Source: Leishmania martiniquensis
Lineage: Eukaryota; Euglenozoa; Kinetoplastea; Trypanosomatida; Trypanosomatidae
Length of the DNA stretch: 64,000 nucleotides
Reading direction: 5' to 3'
Assembly (NCBI RefSeq): GCF_017916325.1
Contig: NC_090158.1
Span: forward strand, 554,001 to 618,000
Positions 38,096 to 47,692 of this stretch are shown piece after piece. The notes under the pieces were generated by a model. The model did no database searches. It saw only the letters and a list, made by a program, of their open reading frames with translations, and was not told the DNA's origin. Numbering within the stretch: position 1 is the first letter of the stretch; every line of letters begins with the position of its first letter. A program made the translations under genes and the position numbers.

Positions 38096-39243
38096 AGCAC
38101 TCGTGTCCGTGTTCTCCTTCTTCCCCCTATTTTTCTCTTTCGTTCGCTTCTCTTCTGGTCCGCTTTCCCTTATTCGTGCGCCCCTCCCCCTCCCCTCTCT
38201 TCCTGTCGCAGGTTTCTTTTTTTCTTTCGAGCTCCCTCGTCTCTGCCCCTCTCTTCCTGCTTGATCCACCGCTCTGCTCCCTCCCTCCCTCCACATCAAT
38301 GCAGAGGCTACTGAGTGCGTTCATCAACGCTGGCACCCCGGGATCTCTCTGTAAAACATTATATATATATACATATGGGCTGCTTGGGCGTTTGCTGTCT
38401 TTCACAGATGTTGAGAGGGACCCCTTCTTCTTCGTTTCAACATCTTTGTGCTCCTTTATTTTTCCTCCCGGGCACACACGGATGGGGGGACGTGGGAAGA
38501 CGGGGTGGGTGGGGGGGCATCTCTCCCTCCCTCCCCTCTCCCTCTTTCTCTCTCCCTCGACACCTTCGCATTCATCCAGCGATGATGGTGGTGGTCGGGC
38601 AGTACTACTGGCGATGGACCCCATTGAAGAGCTTAGTATGGCTCGCTGTACCTACTCGATTGCAGAAAGAGTACGAAGATAGGATCACCGCCAAAGGTAC
38701 ACCGGCAGAGAAGGAAACGGAGGGTGTGGAAGCTGGCCATGGCATCGTGCAACGTGAATGTCCGCCGCTGCTTACGGCCTCCGACTCGCACGGCTCTCCT
38801 CCTTACCCGTTTTCTGAGGGACCACAGAGGGGTAGCGGGCACGTCGACTGAGCCTGTGTGCACGCCGCCCTTTTCAGGTGTCGCAGGAAGACTCACCCAC
38901 TCTGCGTTCCTTCGTGCTGTTGCTGGTGTTGGTGCTGCTGCAAGCCTGCGAGAGAGAGAGGAGGAAGGCGTAGACATCCTCGACCCTCCCTCGACCCTCT
39001 TCTCCGCCTCCCTCCGCCTGTTTCAGCTGCTTACCTTGTTGCGTATGCGTTTACCCCTCTTTCTCTTGCCGTACCTTCGTCTTCACCCTCGACGCCTGCA
39101 CACGCACATGCGCTGCTTCAGGGACTCTCTCGCTCTTTCGCTTCCCTGCGGGCAGACGCACCTCCGAAGCCCCCGTGCTGCTCCTGATTGCATAGCCCTT
39201 GGCTCTCCTATTCGTCGACTCCATCGACTCCTCTCCATCTAGC
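38096..39243. other. Intergenic region between the two membrane paralogues
   Basis: Pyrimidine-rich DNA (38110-38290), a TA run (38359-38376), GGTGGG-rich DNA near 38500, and a pyrimidine-rich leader ending in AG at 39241-39242, just 2 nt before the next ATG. No gene is called. Confidence 0.5.
38359..38376. repeat. (TA)n microsatellite
   Basis: A TA dinucleotide run interrupted once by CA, between the two membrane paralogues. Confidence 0.85.
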
Positions 39244-40257
39244 ATGCAGCTATGGGGAGTGGAGCTGTGGTGCTGTCACTGCAATCGTTACCTCGTGATT
39301 GACATAGTCATTTTTGCCGTGATAGTGACGGTGTGTGTCCCGCTGTTCATCGCTTTCAGTGCAGCCCGCGTGTACACCGGCATCCTCTTGGGTGCTGCTG
39401 TCATTTTCCTCTGCCGGCTTTGGAGGCTCCTGCCGTCGCACAAGCGCTGGGTGGAGCAGCAGGCATGCAAGATGGCGGCCAAGCTCGTATCGGAGAGGCG
39501 CGCCGTTCTGCCACCCAACCAGTTGCAATGGCTGCTACCTGGAAGCTCGCTTCCTGGCAGAAGTGGTGCTATGGCGGTGCCGCTCTACTACTCGTGCGCC
39601 CCTACCTCATTTTCTGCGTACGACTATTACGGGGCCGCTCCAGTTTCTGGGTACGATGCGCCATCGCCTCCGTCTTTCACGCATGGCCGCCACCTGCCGT
39701 ACGGAGGGTTCGCAGAGCCGCCCCGGCCGCTGGGGATGCACTCGCCTTTCTCGTCACCACATGCTCCATCGCTTGCTGGCCCACTGGGCTGTTCGCCTTC
39801 GCGACTGCTCCTTCCATCCTCAGCGCCGCTGCAGCAGGAGGTCGGAGATTACGCAACACTCGGCAACAACGAATTCGCCGCACTCTCTTACCGTGTCTCC
39901 ATGTCATCGCGCGCATCTTCTGGGCAGCGCGGCTTCATGGCCTCCGTCGCAGGCGGGGGCGACGCAGAGGTGGACTGGACACAGTCTTTACCGCTGACGC
40001 TGGAAGATCCCTCTTGCGTCAGCCTTGAAGGCGGCTCACGTGCGCCGAGTGCATTCTGCTCGCGAAAAGGCTCGCTTTCTCTGCGTGGCGGTCATTCGCC
40101 TCCGCTCGTGCTTCTTTCGCAGGGCGGCAGCGGGAACCGCTCCCATCACCAGCGGAGTCACTCTTCCTCTTCGCCCGACCCCTTCGCTCAAGGGCGGCCA
40201 TCGGTCTCCCCCACTCGCTCTCCCTTTCCGGTACCCCCAGTATCATACGAGGAGTAA
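39244..40257 (+). CDS. Two-span membrane protein with disordered tail, paralogue B
   Basis: A 337-residue protein. MQLWGVELWCCHCNRYLVID is followed by two hydrophobic spans (IVIFAVIVTVCVPLFIAF and YTGILLGAAVIFLCRLW), then RLWRLLPSHKRWVEQQACKM. The pattern V-C-V-P, the second span and the R-x-W-R-x-L-P motif match the previous gene, so these are tandem paralogues. The rest is Ser, Pro and Gly rich with many Tyr (YDYYGAAPVSGYDAPSPPS), unlike paralogue A. The CCHC at the start might be a palmitoylation or metal site. The ATG at 39244 is chosen over the TTG at 39199. Confidence 0.75.
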   Translation: MQLWGVELWCCHCNRYLVIDIVIFAVIVTVCVPLFIAFSAARVYTGILLGAAVIFLCRLWRLLPSHKRWVEQQACKMAAKLVSERRAVLPPNQLQWLLPGSSLPGRSGAMAVPLYYSCAPTSFSAYDYYGAAPVSGYDAPSPPSFTHGRHLPYGGFAEPPRPLGMHSPFSSPHAPSLAGPLGCSPSRLLLPSSAPLQQEVGDYATLGNNEFAALSYRVSMSSRASSGQRGFMASVAGGGDAEVDWTQSLPLTLEDPSCVSLEGGSRAPSAFCSRKGSLSLRGGHSPPLVLLSQGGSGNRSHHQRSHSSSSPDPFAQGRPSVSPTRSPFPVPPVSYEE

Positions 40258-42372
40258 AGGCGCAAGGCCATTTTTCAGCCGCATCGCTGCAAGTTGCCAT
40301 ACTTCCCACCGTGCCAGCGGAGACACGCCCACGCAGCTCATGACTGCTCCATCGCGGCCGACCTCCCTCCCCGTAATATCCGTTTCTTCTAAACATCTCC
40401 ACCTTCTGCTCCCTATTCTTTGTCCCTTTCATTGCCTCTGCGTGTGCGTGTGTGTGTGTGCGCCTCCCCTCCCGCCTCTCTCTCGCGCATCCACTGGCGT
40501 CGCCCGCCTCTGTGTGCGTGTGTGTGTGTGAGCAGGGGGGAGGGGAAAGACTAGAAAGCGCGAGCCCCTCTGCTGTCTCACGTTCGGGAGCCTCATCATC
40601 CCCTTCTCTCGCTTCGGCCTCGGCACCCTTCTCTTCATTATCGTGTGCGGTCATTGTGCACGTCTGCACGAGAAAAGCACTCCTTAGCCCTTTCCCGCTC
40701 TTGTATCATGCCGAACACGGTTGCGGGTAGCGGCAGCAGCTTTGCTACCTCTCTTCTCCTCTGCCGCACTTCCGTGTTACAGCGGCAGGCTGCTGCCTCT
40801 TTGGAGGCCGAAGGAGGAGGAGGAGGAAGGCGAGAGAGAGGGGGAGGGGGCAGTGCAGAGATGTCTTTTTATGCGCGTCTAACTGTGAGTGCGCTCGCGC
40901 TTCTGATCTGGTCGTTGAGGGGTAGGGGAGACCAAGCTCTTGTGTGCGGCTACCTCGGGCTCGGCATGGGCTGTGGCAGCCAATGATGAGCGCCTTTACC
41001 CCCCTCCCCGTCCCGCACACAAGCCTTCGATTTTTCTTTGGGAGCACTGGAAGCGCAATCTTCAGCGTGCGCTCTTTCCATGCCATAGCCCGACGTATTC
41101 TTTTTTCTTGTACCCACTGAACCGATGCTCACACACAGAAAAAATGGTTTAGTCTCGACGCGGCGGATTCGACTGTGGCGGCTGCGAGAGTCGACTGTCC
41201 AGGTGCAGTCCTTCGTGCTCCATCTCTCGCTCAGTGGATTGAGGCTCCTCCTTTTGCGGCTGCAGCTGCGGTGGCGAGAGTGACTGCGGCGCCTGTTGGA
41301 GTGTGCCCGAGTGTGCCGTACTGCCATCATGGCTAAGCGCTTCCCCAACACCCAATGACTGTCTCTCTCCCTCTCGTCCTTCACATACGGACTCTGCTTC
41401 CTCCTCTCGTGGCGCCTCTGTGGAGCGCACCGTTCCGCCCGCCTATCGGCTTCTCCTCTCGCGGGGCAGCAACCGCCTCATATTTTCTCTGCTGCGCTTC
41501 TGATCACGCTGCGCTCTCTTCCCTCCCCCTCCACCGCGCCAGCGTGGCATCTGTCGTCACACACACACGCGCACACACAGAGAGAATTACAGAGGGCATA
41601 TATCGCCTCCGCAGACTTCTCCCCACTCTCTCTTTCTCTACCGCCACTTAGCAGCTCTGCACTGCGTGCGCGTCTGTCTACGCGTACGCGAGCACGCTGG
41701 CAGGCAGGGCGAAGAGGGCGTTCTTCGTGCTTTCCCACGTGACGTATTAGCCAAGGGAGAGGAGAGGAGGGTGTGCTGGTGGGTGTGGGGGCTAAGAGGT
41801 GTGTGTGTATCATGTAGAGTCGGGTGGGCTGGAAGTGGAAAGAATTGTGAGCAGCTTCCCACCGACTTTGGAAGGGCGCCTATGCGGCCTTCGACTGGGG
41901 CAAGAGCAGATCGACAAGAAAAGCCTTCGGCAGCCCTCTCCCTCTCCTCCTCGTTCCGCACACGCAGAGCGGTGGAGTATTCCTTTTTTTCTCCCCCTTT
42001 ATCTCCTTTTTTTTCTTCATAGACGATCCGCCTTCCACACTCCTCTGCCGATCAGCAGACCGAGAGGGAGACACGCCGCGAGTACGCACGGGTGCTTCCT
42101 CTGCCCTCATCGACTCCCTTTTCTTTACGTCTCCACTGATCTCTTTGGCGTCTTGGTGTTTGTCTCTCGTCCTCGTCTCTCGCTCAACTCGATCAGCTGT
42201 CGCGGTGGTCGCCTCTGCCCTGCCCTCGTGGGAGGCAACAACACGGTCAATTAGTGCCGAGGAGGACGCGCTCGCCTACTTTTTGCGCCAAGGCTCAGAT
42301 AGCTTCCCTCCGCCTCTTCTCTCCCCTCCGCTTACGCACGCCCTCTTGCGCATCACCCCCCCCACGTCCATC
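40258..42372. other. 2.1-kb intergenic region, paralogue B to EXO1
   Basis: GT runs (40440-40460, 40510-40530), a purine-rich block near 40800-40860, a CA run near 41555-41580 and pyrimidine tracts (41940-42030, 42290-42370). The EXO1 frame extends back to 42145, but conservation starts at 42373. No other gene is supported. Confidence 0.5.
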
Positions 42373-45300
42373 ATGGGTATCAAAGGCCTGTGGCAAGCCC
42401 TGCGCGATTACGTTGACGATGGTCATCTCTCCCAGTTTCGCGGCCAGCGCGTGGCGGTCGACATGTATGTTTGGCTGCACCGGTGCGTGCACCGTTCGGT
42501 GCGCATCCGCACCGAGGCGATCCTTGCCTTCCTCGACGCCAAGTATGGCGGCACCGTGGGCAGCGAAGGGTCCGAACCGCCGGGCAGCGGTGGTGATGCC
42601 TCGACACAGGCGTCGCCGTCGCCGGCACTGCTCTCTGTAGACGACGTCCTGGAGATTGACGAGCAGTTCATCACACTGGTGGTAGACAAGGTCTCCGCGC
42701 TGCAGCGCTTCGGTGTGACTCCAGTATGTGTTTTCGATGGCGCTGAAATGCCGATGAAAGGCGGCACTGACGAGGAGCGACAGCGACGGCGAACTGACGC
42801 CTTTCAAGCGGCACTTGTGAAGCTGGAGCAGCTCTACTGCGATACGCGCCGTAATCGCGGGTACGCGGCGGAGCACCATGCGAGCGGCTCACGCATCGCA
42901 CTTCCTCGAGGCACGCGCCTGTACGAGGAGGCCCTTCAGCTGCTGGAGAAGGCTGTCGATATCTCGACAGAGCTGGCTCATGCTGTCATTCAGGTGTTGA
43001 AGGAGGAACGCCATGTGGAGTGCATCGTCGCGCCGTACGAGGCGGATGCTCAGTTGGCTTACCTGTGTCGCCAGGGATACGTGGCGGCAGCCGCATCGGA
43101 AGACTCCGACCTGATCGCGTACTTTTGCCCCTGTATCATCGCCAAGCTAGACACATTCTCAGGCAAGTGCGAAGTTCTGCAGCCGCCGCTCTGCGCCCCG
43201 CACTTCTTCCGGCGCATGGCAACCACGAGCGGTACCACCCCCTCTACTGCCGCACTGCTTCTCAAGTCCGTCAGTGCTAGCCGACGCGCTGCACCCGCCG
43301 ATGATGCGATTGGCTACGGTCCTAATCGCGAAAACGGCCCCCACACCCGCATGCGAGCTGCCGCGCTTCAGTCTCTACAGCGCTCACGTTGCTTCTTTAA
43401 CGGGGAGGGCGGCACAAGTGCGGATGAGGGCGCCGCCGCCACCGCCGCCTCCACCGCCTTCACCTACGAGTCCTTCCTGCTTGGCTGCATCTTGAGCGGG
43501 TGCGACTACGTACCCAACCTGCGCTCCATTGGGGTCAAGAAGGCCTTTAAGCTGGTGGCGCATGCCAGATCGCTGCGGCAGTGCTTCGCTACATTAGAGC
43601 GCGAGTTTGGGTTTCCAGCGGACGAGCTGAGGCGCTATCGGCACCGTATCTTGGAGGCCTTTTACTGCTTCGCGCATCACCTCGTGTACTCACCCCTCAG
43701 CCAGGAGATCGTGACGTACTATCCCCTGCCGGGCTCCAGCGGCAGCGGCGGCACCGCTGCACTAAAAACGCAGCTGGTGGGCGATAGATGGCCTGCGCAC
43801 ACAGCGCAAGAGGTCTGTGTGCAGTGCCTCAAGGACCCCTGCACGTTGCAGCTCTATCGAGGCATATATCAGGCATGCGTCACACAGTACTTGCAGCGGA
43901 CAAGGCGCGGACAGACCTCGCTGAGGGCGTACACCGGCTTCCAGGAGATGTCGTCGAATCGTGTGGTGATGCGCTTGGAAAAGCAGCGGCGAGACGAATC
44001 GGCCATCTTGCAGTGCTCTGCCGACAAGGCTAGCTTCGGCGCACCACTAAAGAGACAGCGTGTCGCCACCGGATTTGTCGGCCGTAGCGCAGCGCCGTCG
44101 CAGTCGCCGTCGTCGTTGCCGCAGCAGCCGGCAAGGGCTGCTGTGGTCGTTCGATCGCAGTTTTTCATAATGCACGGCCGCACCGCGGTGCGCGAGCGGT
44201 GGTCCGCCAGCGAGACCGACAGTGAGGAGGACACGCATAACGGCGGGCGCGGGCAGCGCGTGGTGATGCCTGGGCGAACGTCTTTCGGCCCAGAGGACCA
44301 CATGGTCGACATGAACGCCAGTGATGGCCACCCTTTGGCATCACCGGCGCACCTCCCGTCCTCACCAGCGTCGCTCTCAACCACGAAGGCGGCAAGCGGC
44401 AGTCTTACAGAGGACTCGGCCAGCGGCAGTCTTACAGAGGACTCGGCCAGCGGGACTGGGGCTGCCGTGGCAGCAATCTCGCGTCTCATAGCCGGTAGGA
44501 CCGAAGAGGAGGAGGCACCGTGGACGAGGCAAGGAGGCAGCACCGGTGACTGCGCTAGGCTTGATGACGCTGTGGAAGGCTTGCCCAACACTTCTTGGAC
44601 GGGCGGTGGTGACGCAACAGCGAGCGTCACATCTCCGCTCTTCACCAATGGTTCAGCGCTGTCCACAGAGGATTCGGAGAGCACCAGGGATGGGGGGCAT
44701 GAGTTGGTGGCGGAGTACAGGGCAGCGCGCGCACCGGCGGTGAGGAGAGGGCCGCACAAAGCCTTCGGCGTGGCAGATACTTCAGACGTGGAGTCATGCA
44801 CGTGCGACACGGCTCAGGGTGCCAGCGCGGCTGCGGAAGCGGTAGGAACGCAGGCCGCATCGTCGGCGCCATCGCCGCCCCGCTGCAGCTGCCCATTCGG
44901 CTACTGGCAGTGCAACCGTGCGCACTCTGTCTTCGAGTCGTGCTTTCTTAGGCGGCATTGGCTCCGAGACGAGGGGCCGCCGCAATCTCTGTCTCCGGGC
45001 CGACCGACGGCACGCGCGTGCGCTTTGACGGCGGACTCGTCGACAGCGCCGCGGCAGTCTTCTACAGCGGGCTCTGTGCAGCAGTCCGTTGTGCTGCCTG
45101 CCGGCCACGCTACGACCGGGTACGTACCGCGTGCTTTTCGCCCGCCGCGCTCAACCGCAGCTTCTTCGACTCCATCTTCCTCCGCCTCCGGCAAATCGCC
45201 TCCGCTGCCTATGCAGCTCCGTCCCATGAAGGCGCAGGCTGCGGACTTGACCGTGCTGCGGCCACCTTTAAAGGCGCAGCCGTTGACAGCCGCACCCCTG

Positions 45301-45441
45301 ACATCGCCTCCGTTGTCAGTGTTGCCATCGCCTCCAGCAGATGGGGACAGGGCGAGTAGTGCCGCTTCCGCGTCGCTACCGTCTGACTCCGCTACAACGC
45401 GGATGACCATCTTCGATAAGATGTCGTTCAAGAAGGGGTAG
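42373..45441 (+). CDS. EXO1: Exonuclease 1 (EXO1), XPG/FEN1 family 5'-nuclease
   Basis: A 1022-residue nuclease of the Rad2/XPG family, acting in mismatch repair and double-strand-break end resection. Family landmarks: MGIKGLWQALRDYV at the start, VAVDMYVWLHRC (metal Asp), FGVTPVCVFDGAEMP, the I-domain VAPYEADAQLAYLCRQG then ASEDSDL (catalytic acids), and SGCDYVPNLRSIGVKKAF (helix-two-turn-helix). A Phe/Tyr-rich region precedes EIVTYYPL, as in EXO1. Two insertions interrupt the nuclease: a Gly/Ser-rich loop (nt about 42547-42620) and a ~95-residue loop before ILSGCDY. The ~420-residue tail is disordered, with a duplicated 27-bp unit and a Cys-rich patch (CSCPFGYWQCNRAHSVFESC). Length exceeds human EXO1 (about 846). 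The start at MGIKG matches the family exactly; upstream codons are leader. Confidence 0.9.
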   Translation: MGIKGLWQALRDYVDDGHLSQFRGQRVAVDMYVWLHRCVHRSVRIRTEAILAFLDAKYGGTVGSEGSEPPGSGGDASTQASPSPALLSVDDVLEIDEQFITLVVDKVSALQRFGVTPVCVFDGAEMPMKGGTDEERQRRRTDAFQAALVKLEQLYCDTRRNRGYAAEHHASGSRIALPRGTRLYEEALQLLEKAVDISTELAHAVIQVLKEERHVECIVAPYEADAQLAYLCRQGYVAAAASEDSDLIAYFCPCIIAKLDTFSGKCEVLQPPLCAPHFFRRMATTSGTTPSTAALLLKSVSASRRAAPADDAIGYGPNRENGPHTRMRAAALQSLQRSRCFFNGEGGTSADEGAAATAASTAFTYESFLLGCILSGCDYVPNLRSIGVKKAFKLVAHARSLRQCFATLEREFGFPADELRRYRHRILEAFYCFAHHLVYSPLSQEIVTYYPLPGSSGSGGTAALKTQLVGDRWPAHTAQEVCVQCLKDPCTLQLYRGIYQACVTQYLQRTRRGQTSLRAYTGFQEMSSNRVVMRLEKQRRDESAILQCSADKASFGAPLKRQRVATGFVGRSAAPSQSPSSLPQQPARAAVVVRSQFFIMHGRTAVRERWSASETDSEEDTHNGGRGQRVVMPGRTSFGPEDHMVDMNASDGHPLASPAHLPSSPASLSTTKAASGSLTEDSASGSLTEDSASGTGAAVAAISRLIAGRTEEEEAPWTRQGGSTGDCARLDDAVEGLPNTSWTGGGDATASVTSPLFTNGSALSTEDSESTRDGGHELVAEYRAARAPAVRRGPHKAFGVADTSDVESCTCDTAQGASAAAEAVGTQAASSAPSPPRCSCPFGYWQCNRAHSVFESCFLRRHWLRDEGPPQSLSPGRPTARACALTADSSTAPRQSSTAGSVQQSVVLPAGHATTGYVPRAFRPPRSTAASSTPSSSASGKSPPLPMQLRPMKAQAADLTVLRPPLKAQPLTAAPLTSPPLSVLPSPPADGDRASSAASASLPSDSATTRMTIFDKMSFKKG
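44395..44448 (+). repeat. 27-bp tandem duplication within EXO1
   Basis: Two exact copies of a 27-bp unit starting AGCGGCAGTCTTACAGAGG, adding SGSLTEDSA repeats in the disordered tail of EXO1. The unit is a multiple of three, so the frame is kept. Confidence 0.9.
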
Positions 45442-45885
45442 CCTTTGCACCTGCAGGTGCCCCGGTATCGCTGTGGACTGCGCATGGCTTACTGCAGGAA
45501 AGGGGTGGATGGGTGCGATCCAGACCCCCCCCCCCACACACACCTGCGCGCTGCTGAGGCTTTCTCTATCACTTCCACTCCGTCAAGTAGTCGTCCTTCG
45601 CTTCTCGTACATGTCTGCGCACAGAGTGGCGTCCGCCCGATCTCCACTGCCGGTGTATTCAATCTCCTTCTAAAATGTTAACCGCTGTTTTCAATGTGCG
45701 CGCCTCCGGTGCGATGACCGAGTGGGATGACGTGAGGAGAGGCGTGGGAGTGCGTTGTGGGGGTGGAGGCTATGGAAGCTCTTAGTTCTTCGTGCGATCC
45801 CAGTCTGTTGTCGCAGAGGCTCTGTGCGTAGACACTTGAGTTGTTAAGCTATCGCCCCACCCTTCCCTCTGGCATGCATACACAG

Positions 45886-45907
45886 ATATATATATATGCA
45901 TATATGC
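45886..45907. repeat. (TA)n microsatellite
   Basis: A TA dinucleotide run with one GC interruption downstream of EXO1. Confidence 0.85.
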
Positions 45908-46149
45908 CGGCGAATGCCCGCCCTTTCGCCCTCTCTCAGGCGCTTCAATCATCCGTCTCTGCCCTGCAGGGGCGCAGCATCCTCCCACCCATGCAGAGGA
46001 ACACACACACACACATATTGAGGTTGACCACCTCATCATAAGCCTCATTCGGCGGCGTAGGTGCCTGAAGCCCACACTGACACCCAACTTTTACTGTTGC
46101 GCGCCCTCTTTCACCTCTCGCCCACCTCTCCTTCAACTATTCTCTCCCA

Positions 46150-46178
46150 ATATATATATATATGTATGTATGTATATG
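46150..46178. repeat. (TA)n/(TATG)n microsatellite
   Basis: A TA run continues into repeated TATG units. Confidence 0.85.
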
Positions 46179-46273
46179 CCTTTGTGGTTGTGTGTAAGTG
46201 TGTGGGCGTATCCTTTCATTCTCAGACGCCACAACAGCTGAAGATGGGAGAGAGAGGAGGGGGCTGAGCGGCG

Positions 46274-46298
46274 CCTGACGCTTGCGCGGAGCGTCAGG
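46274..46298 (+). promoter_or_regulatory. 9-bp perfect hairpin
   Basis: CCTGACGCT (46274-46282) pairs with AGCGTCAGG (46290-46298) around a TGCGCGG loop. It could be an RNA element in the EXO1 3'UTR or the leader of the next gene. The function is unknown. Confidence 0.4.
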
Positions 46299-47692
46299 GA
46301 AAGATGCAGTCGAAGGGTCAGAGATAAAAAAGAGGCCGCCTGCCTGTCACCCTCTCTCTCCCTCTTCATGCACTCAACGCCACTCTTCTCGCTTCGAGGC
46401 TGCTGCCCTCATGCCAGCCTCCCTTTCTATCGGCACCGTCACCGAACAGACGGTCATGTGGAGTCGAAGACGCACAGTCCTCTGCGCACATCTGCTCCCG
46501 TCCCCCTTTGTCTCACCTTTTGGTTTCCTCTGCCGCCACCCCTCTGGCTATACCTTTCCGCGGGCCGTCATCGCCGCACTTCCGCGCCTCTCTGCTTCAA
46601 CGATGCGCTGCGTGCTGAGCATGTCAGGCGAACTGATGCGCGCTCACGAAGACGGCGGCGACTGCTGTGCTCTGCAGACTCGGTCTCTGTGGGCCCCCGT
46701 CCCTTCTCTCTCTCTTCGTTGCCCCTTCTCCGCTGTGCGAGTGGCGCTCGCGGCTGTGGTGCGCCTCCCCACCGGAGGCACCGAACCGTTTCGGCTTTGA
46801 TATGTGCGAAGGGCCGAAGCACAACGTGAGCAATGGGAAGCAGAACTGAGCAGAGGGGTCGGGAGAGGAGGGGGCAGCGTGCCCGTGCGCTCACGGCTGT
46901 GCCGATATCCCTTTCGATTCCTTTTCGCTCCCTCTCTGCTTCTCCCTGCGGGCCTCCCCCCTCCCTCACCCGCGGCGTCGCCACCACCGCACAGCTGCGT
47001 TGTCCTTCCTTGCGATGCCTTTGCTTGGATGACGACGATGCCGATACTGCGATGAAGCGGGGCTGACACGGTGGTGCACCTTGACAAGTCTTTCTCTGCA
47101 CCTCTTCCCCTCTTTTCTCCCCCTCTCTCCTCGCCTGTCGCGCGCACTTGGATGTGCGGCTCGCTCTCCCGCTTTCTCACCCACCCCCTAACCCCCACAC
47201 ATATACATACATGCGCGTGTGCTTATGAGCGCTACTCACTCTATCTTTTCGGTGTTTCTTTTTTCGTTTGTCTCCCCACATCCAAAAAGGGCCCTTGAGC
47301 CGAAGTTTGCACAGGTTTGGATGCGCACAGCTGCGCTTCGCTCCTTCGCACACCGCCGTTCTGCCTGCGCGTTTTCACAGACAGACCTACTCACCCGGCG
47401 CATACATGCTCTCACACGCAGTGTAGGCCAGAAGCCGCAACTCTTGCACAGCCTGTCTTGGCCGTCAGCATAGCGGGAGCCAAGGCGGCCCTTCCGAGAG
47501 TCTGGCCGGTTGCAACGAAACGCGCCGAAAAGAAAAAGTATAAAAGGGAGGCGAGCAGCAGTGCACAGTGTCACCAGCGGTGGCACTTCCGCACGGCTTC
47601 TCTCACGCGTCAGGGTGTGCCCGTTTGCATGTCCCCGGCACCCTTCGCTCGCTCTCTCTCTCCCCTTCTGTGCTGCCTCCGCGCTCTCTCGA

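Larger units (their letters stand above)
45442..47692. other. 2.25-kb intergenic region, EXO1 to large unknown gene
   Basis: Contains TA runs at 45886-45907 and 46150-46178, CA runs near 46008, a 9-bp hairpin (46274-46298), and pyrimidine tracts (47100-47190, 47640-47690). Frames such as 46282-46800 are Ser, Arg and Leu rich without domains and are not called. Confidence 0.5.

Noticed and set aside
45400..45438. Possible PCNA-binding box at the EXO1 C-terminus (MTIFDKMSF)
   Set aside because: Lacks the Gln and the paired aromatic residues of a PIP box; too weak to call.
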